A stretch of 64,000 bases of DNA from Alphaproteobacteria bacterium. Its GTDB lineage: Bacteria; Pseudomonadota; Alphaproteobacteria; UBA6615. Where the stretch lies: assembly GCA_039980135.1 (NCBI GenBank), contig JBDXCV010000013.1, positions 248,001 through 312,000 on the forward strand. The letters are read 5' to 3'. The translations under genes and the position numbers were made by a program. Under the pieces are notes generated by a model, which saw only the letters and a program-made list of their open reading frames with translations, did no database searches and was not told where the DNA came from. How positions within the stretch are numbered: the first letter of the stretch is position 1; each line of letters opens with the position of its first letter. This document shows, in pieces, positions 37,572 to 44,473 of this stretch.

Positions 37572-39277
37572 CCAAGCTCCTCCTCTATGTCGTCAGGCAG
37601 GCCACCCAATCGCCACATTGAGCCAAGTTTTTCCAAGAGCATTTTCTGACGCGCCGCGAGCACCTGCGGCTTCCAAGATGCCATGCTCAGAACTTGGCTG
37701 GTGATCGCGAATGGGCTGGTTCCTTTGCGGGTGAAATACTCGGTCTTCTTCCGATCGAATTCGAAGTTTTGGGCCTGAGAATTTTTGGCACTCGAAAGCA
37801 ACGCGAGGTTTGCGATTCGGTGAGTCCATTCAGACCTCTCATTTTCGTCCGGAAACCAGTTTAACCACTCACTCGGCTCTTCCGGATTTTGTGGCAGCAC
37901 ATGCTCGACCGTGATGATTCGATGATCATACGTCGCAGATCCGTCAGATACCTCTTCATCCAAACGAAGGAGTACCGGCAAACGAATGCGTTTGATGTCG
38001 TAGATCGGCCCGTTCAATTGATGGAAAACATCGTCCCTTTCGTTTTTAGTCATTTGTAAGGGTGAGTCTTCCACGTTCAGGTCTTCAACTTTCTCGATGC
38101 TCGCAATCAGTAGACTGTAGCGTGCGATACGCTCGTTGATGTTAGCTCGCGTAATAAACAGGGCATAAGCCAAACGATCGAGGTCCTTCAAAAACCACGA
38201 TATCGATTCTGGGTCCTGTTTATGACGCGCCATAAACAGTATTGCCGGTGCTTCCCAGTCCGAATTATCGAGCATCGACAGATGCCGCAGCGCACGATTT
38301 ATGCCTTCGGCATGCGATGCGCTTGCAAAGTCCTGGTTTACAACCGCGAGATAGGCGTCCGCGAGTGGTTGAAGCGTCTCGTCGACGAATTGAACTGGGT
38401 TTTCGGCTGGCTTTATATGCCTCTTGAACTCTGCTTCGAGCGTCTCGGCCATCTTCGCTTTGCGGAAAATCATCCTGATGTGGCCGAACAGGTCGCGAAA
38501 CGCATCGCGCCCGAGCGCGTCTTCGAGGTCTTCCCAAATGTCAGTGTAGCGTTCTCTTTGATCTTCCGGCATGGCGCCGATCACATCGGCCTTCAGGATA
38601 TCCGTCGGTGACAGATCGAGTCCGCGGTCGTTCATCACCGAGAATACTCGGTAAGCCGATTGCGCGTCCGATGCTTCGACGATAACGAGAAAGCATCGGC
38701 GGATCATGAACGTCATGACGTGCATGCGCTGATCTTCTGGCAGTTCGGTGATGCGTCGCTTTAAGTACTGCGCATTCTCGACAATCCGTGTGCGCGCATC
38801 TGAACCCTCGGCATCCGCTTCGTCCAATTGCTGCGTGGCATTCGGTTCCTGAATCGTTCGCTTGAAGAAGTCCGCCTCTCGCTCACGGAGCCTCAGGCGG
38901 TACAGGTCGGTCGTACCTGCAAATGGATCCCCTTGTTCGCACAGGTAGGAATGCGCGCGGTCTTTCGGCTTTCCGTCAAGGAGATCACGAAAAACGGCAA
39001 GCATGATCGTTAATGTTGTGAGTCTTTGCTGGCCATCGACGACATCAGCCTGTGGCTCTTCAGGGTCCTTGATGAGGACGATGCTGCCCAAAAAGTAAGG
39101 AGAGCGTTCGCCCGGATCCTCCTCACCTGCGGCAACGAGTAGGTCGTCAAGGAGTTCGCCAACTTCCTCAGTCGTCCATGCATAAGGGCGCTGGTACGGC
39201 GGAATCGAAAATCGGTACTTATCGCAAAAAACGTCGAGTAGCGATTTCTCAGACGCCTTGATTGTGTCGCGAGCCAT
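37568..39277 (-). CDS. DUF262-DUF1524 protein (single-chain GmrSD-like nuclease) embedded in the hsd operon
   Basis: A 569-residue protein with a DUF262 domain at the N-terminus (FSIPPYQRPYAW at 23-34 and DVVDGQQRLTTL at 78-89, the GmrS-type nucleotide-binding motifs) and a DUF1524 HNH-like nuclease domain near the C-terminus (ITVEHVLPQNP near 455-466, then RIANLALLSSAKN). Proteins of this plan include GmrSD, SspE and BrxU, which restrict DNA with modified bases or backbones; the target here is unknown. A perfect GGAGG precedes its ATG, 21 bases after hsdS, and its stop overlaps the hsdM start, so it is part of the operon. It is AT-richer than its surroundings (27 of 60 bases G or C at 37981-38040), suggesting separate acquisition. 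Confidence 0.9.
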   Translation of the reverse strand: MARDTIKASEKSLLDVFCDKYRFSIPPYQRPYAWTTEEVGELLDDLLVAAGEEDPGERSPYFLGSIVLIKDPEEPQADVVDGQQRLTTLTIMLAVFRDLLDGKPKDRAHSYLCEQGDPFAGTTDLYRLRLREREADFFKRTIQEPNATQQLDEADAEGSDARTRIVENAQYLKRRITELPEDQRMHVMTFMIRRCFLVIVEASDAQSAYRVFSVMNDRGLDLSPTDILKADVIGAMPEDQRERYTDIWEDLEDALGRDAFRDLFGHIRMIFRKAKMAETLEAEFKRHIKPAENPVQFVDETLQPLADAYLAVVNQDFASASHAEGINRALRHLSMLDNSDWEAPAILFMARHKQDPESISWFLKDLDRLAYALFITRANINERIARYSLLIASIEKVEDLNVEDSPLQMTKNERDDVFHQLNGPIYDIKRIRLPVLLRLDEEVSDGSATYDHRIITVEHVLPQNPEEPSEWLNWFPDENERSEWTHRIANLALLSSAKNSQAQNFEFDRKKTEYFTRKGTSPFAITSQVLSMASWKPQVLAARQKMLLEKLGSMWRLGGLPDDIEEELG

Positions 39278-39298
39278 TATTCCTCCAAATTTTTCTGG

Positions 39299-40804
39299 CT
39301 AAGAAGCCACCGTGTATTTTATTTTCTGTTCTGAAATACTTTTGAGCAGCGCGCTCGCCGGTTCGTCGTTAGGGTCTTGAGGAACAAGGTTTCCAGAGAA
39401 TGCGGCCTGCAATACCGATTGCCGAAGCCGATCCGAGTACCTCGAGCTCTCGACCAGTTGCTTCTCAAGTACATCGAGCTCACTCAGAAGCGCGTCGACA
39501 CGCAGAATAATCTCCTGCTGCTCAGCCATCGGGGGCAATGGAACCGGTGTTTGCTTGAGTTGATCGAAGCTCAAATGCGGCCGACCTGCCCCGTATATGT
39601 GGCGGGCGTATTGGCGTTGGCCTCCCTCGGAAGCGACGAAATAAGTCTCGAGAAACCGTGCCAAGGCGGGCTCGACCGGACGCAACAGAGCCACGCTTTG
39701 GCAGACGTAGTGCTCTTCGACTTCGTCGACCACACGACAGACATCCCCAGTGTTTGCCCCAACAATCGTCACAAGAATGTCGTCAATCTTTATTTCTGTG
39801 CGTGACCTCTCCGGATCGTCCAAAGGGGGATCGACTAATTGACGGAACGACATGTCGAACCGACCCGGTCGGACATTCTGCGCCATCACAAAAACGCCTG
39901 TTCCGCGATCGTAGTAAGGTTTCCATGCACGAGATCCACTCGTGATGTGGCGCATCACACTCTCGGTGCTCGCCACGGCCCACGTCGCTGGAATCATAAG
40001 CGGCAAAGTTAGATCCGCCGCTACCGGCTCTTTGTACTTCTCCTTCCACTTGTCGTTCTTGGGCTCCTTGCCCTTGGCCTTCATCTTCTCGAGTTCGGCG
40101 GCTTCCCATGCCGCGCGGCGTGCCTCGAGGATACGTGCGAGGAGTTCCTCGCCGCTCTCGCCCTCGTCGCCGTTCGCCTCGCGCCAGTCGCGGGTGAGTT
40201 CGCCCGTCACTGCCGCCTTCAACACCGACTGTCGGTATCGCTTCACGAGGGTCTGAACGCGTTTGAGGTTTTCCTCGCCCTTCTCTATCTGGCTGAACAG
40301 TTCGTCTAGACGATCCGCAAATCTTGATTGTTCGGCTACGGGTGGCAGGTAGGCCGGATGCGCCAGAAAAGGTCCCCGATTTATATGGCGCATAGTTGAG
40401 CCGTGCATATGTTCTGATTTTTTCAGCTCTTCGATTGATTTTTTCAGCAGGTAGAAAACGAACCTCTTGTCCAATTCTGTGTGAGGGACAACTTTGAAAA
40501 TATGCTGGTTCAGGAGTGCTTCTCCTCGAGTCCAGACGAACGCATCCAAGGTTGCCGACCAGCTTACTAGAAGGTCTCCGTTCGTGATTCTGTACCTTTC
40601 CTCGACTTCCCTCTTCGAACGATTAAACTCTTTGTCCTCGTCCGTGAGGTTCTGGATGCGAATGATTGGGAGGCCGCTCTCTTCCCAGTCGGACGGTTTA
40701 AAGGCGAAACCGTTAATGTATTCCGCAACATCGCCAAGAGTGACGCGGGCCCATCCGGACGGAATATTTGACAATTGCTCCGTGGCTTCGCTGCTGTTCG
40801 TCAT
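39299..40804 (-). CDS. hsdS: Type I restriction-modification specificity subunit
   Basis: HsdS holds the two target-recognition domains that define the bipartite DNA site. The 501-residue protein has the usual double layout: recognition domain 1 (about 10-155), conserved region with LPPVAEQSRFADRLDELFSQIE and RYRQSVLKAAVTGELT (about 155-270), recognition domain 2 (about 275-430), and a second conserved region with LPPMAEQQEIILRVDALL and RLRQSVLQAAFSGNLV. Its ATG overlaps the hsdR stop by four bases. The first recognition domain is AT-rich (24 of 60 G or C at 40441-40500) whereas the conserved core is GC-rich (39 of 60 at 40081-40140), the mosaic expected from domain exchange. Both halves look intact. 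Confidence 0.95.
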   Translation of the reverse strand: MTNSSEATEQLSNIPSGWARVTLGDVAEYINGFAFKPSDWEESGLPIIRIQNLTDEDKEFNRSKREVEERYRITNGDLLVSWSATLDAFVWTRGEALLNQHIFKVVPHTELDKRFVFYLLKKSIEELKKSEHMHGSTMRHINRGPFLAHPAYLPPVAEQSRFADRLDELFSQIEKGEENLKRVQTLVKRYRQSVLKAAVTGELTRDWREANGDEGESGEELLARILEARRAAWEAAELEKMKAKGKEPKNDKWKEKYKEPVAADLTLPLMIPATWAVASTESVMRHITSGSRAWKPYYDRGTGVFVMAQNVRPGRFDMSFRQLVDPPLDDPERSRTEIKIDDILVTIVGANTGDVCRVVDEVEEHYVCQSVALLRPVEPALARFLETYFVASEGGQRQYARHIYGAGRPHLSFDQLKQTPVPLPPMAEQQEIILRVDALLSELDVLEKQLVESSRYSDRLRQSVLQAAFSGNLVPQDPNDEPASALLKSISEQKIKYTVAS

Positions 40805-43542
40805 GCCACCAACGCCCCGTTGAGATCCGCAAGCATCGCGTCGAGCTCATCCCCGAACACCTGCCGCGCCCGGATCAAACCGCCACGGTCGGTGAAGGCC
40901 GGGACATGCTTGAAATCCTCGGCATCCGCCGCCGCATTCGCCGCGATGTGGTCGCGGATCAGGCGCAGCCATTGCAACTGCTCGACGCTGAACTCGCGGC
41001 CCGCATTCTTCTGACGCCCGATCCACAGCTCGAACAGCTGGTTGGCCCGGTTGCGGAACGGTTCGAGCTGCTCGGCCTGTCCGGTCGCAAAGCGGATCAG
41101 CGAGATGATGTCGGTCAGCATCCGATCGGATGGTGCACCTGCCACTTTTGACGCATCAAGTCGCCGGTAGGCCTGCCAGACTTCGGCCGTGGTGAGGTGC
41201 CACGGGGCCTCGGTCAGTTTCTCGCTCAGGTCCGTGATCGCCGCGTAGGTCAGCTGCTGCATCCTGTAGGGCTGGCTGTAGAGGATCTGCAGCGCGAGCA
41301 GCTCATCCTTGTTCGCCTCGATGAAGTCTCGGAACTTCGTGGTCGTCTCCTCGGCGCGCTTGAGGTCGTAATCGGCCAAGATCACCTCGTCGGTCGTGAT
41401 CTCGTCGATGACAATCTCGGTCTTCTTCTTGATCTCCTTGAGCAGGTTGCGAAAATTCGCATCATCGAAGGGCGCACACGCGATATCCTTCAGCTCCTGC
41501 TCCACTTCTGCATATTGCGCATCCGTGGGCGTTGCACCAAACCGCGCGCCAGCTTCCTTTTCAATCGTGTCCGGATCTATCGCATCAAGAAGGCTGCCGG
41601 CCAGATCTGCCGGTGACTTGCCGTCCGCCGCGGCCCTGATCTTCGCCCGATCCTCGTCGTCGATCGCCTGATCCAGCGCGGCGAGCCGTCCCGCCAGGCT
41701 CGATAAGGCATCATCGTCGCGTAGTCCCTGCGCCACCTGGTCGAGCAGCTTGTCGAATCTTACGCCTTTCTTGCGCTCGAGCGGTTGGGACGCTGTCTTG
41801 TTCGTCTCCGTGACCCCGACCGCGTCGATCAGCACGAAACGCGTCTTGGATCCGGCGTCTGGCGTGACCGACAGGAGGTCCGCGTCGGGCATGGTGCGGC
41901 AGCCGCGCCCCTTCATCTGCTCGAAGTAGAGCTCGGATTTCACGTCGCGCAGGAACATCACCACCTCGACCGGCTTGATGTCGGTGCCGGTCGCGATCAT
42001 GTCGACGGTGACGGCGATGCGCGGGAAGGGATCGTTGCGAAAGGCCTGGATCAGGTCGCGGGGCTTGTCGCCCGTCGTCCGGTAGGTGATCTTCTTGCAG
42101 AAATCGTTACCCTCGCCGAACACCTCGCGGGCGATGTGCACGATCTCCTCGGCGTGATTGTCGTCCTTGGCGAAGATGAGGGTCTTGGGCACCCAGTTCC
42201 GACCAGGAAACAGCTTGGTTGGAAGGCTGTCGCTATAGGCCTGCAGCACGGCGCGGATCTGGTTGGGCACGGTGACCGAACGGTCGAGCTGCTCTGCGGT
42301 GTAGGGCAAGTCATCGTCGATCTGTTGGTAGCGGACTTTCCGCGTGCGCTTGTCGCGGACGGGCACCGCGTAGTCGGCATCGACCGTACCGCCCGCCTCG
42401 CCGACCTTCGTGCGGATCCGGTAGATCTCGTAACCGACATTGACGCCATCGACCACCGAGCGCTCGTAGGGATACTCCGACACGAGGTTCTGGGCGAAGA
42501 AGCCCAGCGTGTGCTTCGAGGGGGTTGCCGTGAGGCCGATCACGAAAGCATCGAAATATTCGAGCACCTGCCGCCACTGGCCATAGATCGAGCGGTGGCA
42601 CTCGTCGGTGATGATGATGTCGAACATCTCGATCGGGATGTCGGGGTTGTAATCGACCGGCGCGACCTCCCCGCTGTCTCCGGCCTCGAAGGCGGAACCT
42701 TCCTCGTCCTCCTCGTCGAGCTCCTCGCCGCGCAGCATGGCGTAGAGACGCTGGATGGTCGTGATGACAACACTCGCGTCCTTGTCGAGGTGCGGGCTTT
42801 TCAGTTGCTGGGTGACGTAGAGATCGGAGAAGTGGCGGCCGTCGTCGGGCGGCTGATAGCCCTGATACTCGCGGAGCGTCTGTTCGCCGAGGTTGTTGCG
42901 GTCGACGAGAAACAGGATGCGTTTGGCCTTGGCGAACTTGAGCAGGCGGTAGGAGAAGGTGCAGGCCGTGAAGGTCTTGCCCGATCCGGTCGCCATCTGG
43001 ATGAGTGCGCGAGGATCGGCCTTGGCGAGCGATTCCTCCAGACCGTCTATGGCCTCGATCTGGCAGTCGCGCAGCCCGCGCTTGTCGAGAGAAGGCATGG
43101 CTGCGAGGCGGGACCGCAGGGTTCCGTCATCCAACAGTGATGCGCGGAGCGTCTCGGGCCTGTGGAAGGCGAAGACCCGGCGCGAGCGCGGGGTTGGGTC
43201 GCGCATGTCACGGAAGAAGGTCTCGTCGCCTGTGCTTTCGTAGTCGAGCAGCAGTGTGTCCGACCAGCTGGCGAGATGGTCGGGCAGCTTCGACATATAC
43301 TTGTCGGACTGTTCCGAAACACCTGAGAGCGTGTGCCCTGTGGGCTTCGCCTCGACGACACCCGCCGCCTTGCCGTCGATGAACAGCAGGTAGTCGCAGG
43401 GGCCACTCGGAAGAGAGAATTCACGTACCGCGACCCCGACGCCCGCGTTGCGATTGAATTCGTCCATGTTCTGCAACACCCAGCCCGCTGCTTTGAGCAG
43501 CCGGTCGATCTCTTCCCGTGCTTTCGCTTCGGGTGTTGTCAC
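40801..43542 (-). CDS. hsdR: Type I restriction enzyme motor and nuclease subunit
   Basis: HsdR translocates and cuts unmodified DNA. The start at GTG 43542 (AAGAGG upstream) gives 913 residues. An N-terminal PD-(D/E)xK nuclease shows Asp50 and Glu64-Ala-Lys66 (CDYLLFIDGKAAGVVEAKP). Helicase motifs follow: MATGSGKTF at 183-191, DECH at 313-316, LTATPSKHT, and the second RecA fold with DMIATGTDIKP and FEQMKGRGCRTM. The C-terminal helical region resembles the EcoEI-type HsdR tail. It is the first gene of the hsdR-hsdS-DUF262-hsdM operon. The frame is open upstream to 43650, through an inverted repeat, so the leader is noncoding rather than an N-terminal extension. Confidence 0.95.
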   Translation of the reverse strand: MTTPEAKAREEIDRLLKAAGWVLQNMDEFNRNAGVGVAVREFSLPSGPCDYLLFIDGKAAGVVEAKPTGHTLSGVSEQSDKYMSKLPDHLASWSDTLLLDYESTGDETFFRDMRDPTPRSRRVFAFHRPETLRASLLDDGTLRSRLAAMPSLDKRGLRDCQIEAIDGLEESLAKADPRALIQMATGSGKTFTACTFSYRLLKFAKAKRILFLVDRNNLGEQTLREYQGYQPPDDGRHFSDLYVTQQLKSPHLDKDASVVITTIQRLYAMLRGEELDEEDEEGSAFEAGDSGEVAPVDYNPDIPIEMFDIIITDECHRSIYGQWRQVLEYFDAFVIGLTATPSKHTLGFFAQNLVSEYPYERSVVDGVNVGYEIYRIRTKVGEAGGTVDADYAVPVRDKRTRKVRYQQIDDDLPYTAEQLDRSVTVPNQIRAVLQAYSDSLPTKLFPGRNWVPKTLIFAKDDNHAEEIVHIAREVFGEGNDFCKKITYRTTGDKPRDLIQAFRNDPFPRIAVTVDMIATGTDIKPVEVVMFLRDVKSELYFEQMKGRGCRTMPDADLLSVTPDAGSKTRFVLIDAVGVTETNKTASQPLERKKGVRFDKLLDQVAQGLRDDDALSSLAGRLAALDQAIDDEDRAKIRAAADGKSPADLAGSLLDAIDPDTIEKEAGARFGATPTDAQYAEVEQELKDIACAPFDDANFRNLLKEIKKKTEIVIDEITTDEVILADYDLKRAEETTTKFRDFIEANKDELLALQILYSQPYRMQQLTYAAITDLSEKLTEAPWHLTTAEVWQAYRRLDASKVAGAPSDRMLTDIISLIRFATGQAEQLEPFRNRANQLFELWIGRQKNAGREFSVEQLQWLRLIRDHIAANAAADAEDFKHVPAFTDRGGLIRARQVFGDELDAMLADLNGALVA

Positions 43543-43639
43543 GGTTGGGCCTCTTGGCGAGTGATTGTTGGTGCCGATTCGCAAAGGTTGAACGAGAGTT
43601 ACCCTATCAAACCGGAAGGCGATGCCCAATCCGTCCTTA

Positions 43640-43657
43640 TTCCTGTTCACACAGGAA
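43640..43657. promoter_or_regulatory. 18-bp palindrome upstream of the restriction operon
   Basis: TTCCTGT at 43640-43646 and ACAGGAA at 43651-43657 form a perfect inverted repeat with a 4-base spacer, about 100 bases before the hsdR start. It is a plausible operator for timing of restriction gene expression; no regulator gene lies in the island. No convincing -35/-10 pair was found nearby. Confidence 0.45.
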
Positions 43658-43763
43658 CAAATGAACGTACAGCCAATGGACGCTTGTAGAGACCCAGCTG
43701 TAAGCGCAAGAGCGATTGAAGGCGTTGCCGACCGATTTTGGGTTGGCCGCCGCAGCCGTCTGC

Positions 43764-43802
43764 TTCTTCGGCGTCTAGAGCTTGTAGCGCTCGGCGAGCT
43801 CG
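43764..43802. repeat. Right copy of the 39-bp direct repeat flanking the restriction island
   Basis: Matches 36005-36043 at 34 of 39 positions, ungapped. This copy contains the stop and last nine codons of the DUF1467 gene. Read on the + strand, bases up to 43781 also mimic the end of chrA (LAAAAVCFFGV and a TAG stop), as if it were the second half of a duplicated chrA/DUF1467 junction. Confidence 0.8.
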
Positions 43803-44029
43803 CGCAACGAGAGACCGCTCATCTCGACAACACCGTAGACGGCAACGAACAGAAGGATGGCGATACCCGTCGTGATCAGCAGCTTGCGCACCAGCATGGG
43901 CCGCGCCGGCGCACCGTGATCATGGCCCTCTTCCGGGTTCTCCGTCCGCCGCACGCCCCAGGGCAGCACGATGAACAGGCTCAGCCACCAGATAATGATG
44001 AAAACGACAATTGCTGTGACGGGGTTCAT
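43775..44029 (-). CDS. DUF1467 family small membrane protein
   Basis: An 84-residue protein with two membrane segments (about 5-25 and 48-70) joined by a short polar loop with the conserved LPWGVRR turn; it has no known activity. DUF1467 proteins are largely confined to Alphaproteobacteria and commonly sit between mce and proS, which supports the host assignment. The ATG at 44029 is six bases after the mce stop. Its 3' end lies in the right copy of the 39-bp repeat, so the island ends just beyond its stop without disrupting it. Confidence 0.88.
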   Translation of the reverse strand: MNPVTAIVVFIIIWWLSLFIVLPWGVRRTENPEEGHDHGAPARPMLVRKLLITTGIAILLFVAVYGVVEMSGLSLRELAERYKL

Positions 44030-44035
44030 ATCGGG

Positions 44036-44440
44036 TCAGACCTGTTCGAGTTCCACGAGGGTGCCGCAAAAATCCTTGGGATGCAGGAACAGCACCGGCT
44101 TGTCGTGGGCACCCGGTTTGGGCTCGCCGTCGCCCAGCACGCGCGCGCCTTCGGCCACCAGACGATCGCGGGCGGCGTGGATATCATCGACCTCGTAGCA
44201 GACATGATGCATGCCGCCGGACGGATTTTTCTCCAGGAAAGGTGCCACGGGTGACTCTTCGCCCAGGGGATGCAGCAGTTCGATCTTGGTATTCGGCAGT
44301 TCGACGAAAACGGTCGTCACGCCATGCAGGGGCAATTCCACCGGTTCGGACACGGTGGCGCCCAGCGTATCGCGGTAAATCGCGGTCGCGGCCGCCAAAT
44401 CCGGCACGACAATCGCCACATGGTTCAAACGCCCGATCAC
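44036..44440 (-). CDS. mce: Methylmalonyl-CoA epimerase
   Basis: Mce interconverts the R and S forms of methylmalonyl-CoA in propionyl-CoA breakdown, ahead of methylmalonyl-CoA mutase. The 134-residue vicinal-oxygen-chelate protein begins IGRLNHVAIVVPDL, with further metal-ligand motifs GMHHVCYEV and TLVELEQV. GTG 44440 is chosen because AAGGAG lies upstream at good spacing; a TTG at 44464 is less likely. It lies 33 bases after rnj and 6 before DUF1467. Confidence 0.93.
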   Translation of the reverse strand: MIGRLNHVAIVVPDLAAATAIYRDTLGATVSEPVELPLHGVTTVFVELPNTKIELLHPLGEESPVAPFLEKNPSGGMHHVCYEVDDIHAARDRLVAEGARVLGDGEPKPGAHDKPVLFLHPKDFCGTLVELEQV

Positions 44441-44473
44441 CGACCTCTCCTTCCCGTTGTTCAATCCGCCCGA

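Noticed and set aside
41785-43140. A 451-codon + strand frame opposite hsdR
   Set aside because: Mirror of the hsdR reading frame, rich in Asp, Val, Gly and His as expected from a reverse-complement shadow.
43543-43650. N-terminal extension of HsdR by 36 residues
   Set aside because: Contains no family sequence and is preceded by no ribosome binding site; GTG 43542 has a good one.
36025-43802. Possible integrase, transposase or tRNA target for the restriction island
   Set aside because: No recombinase motif or tRNA gene was found between the repeats; the only tRNA in the window (62072-62148) is 18 kb away.
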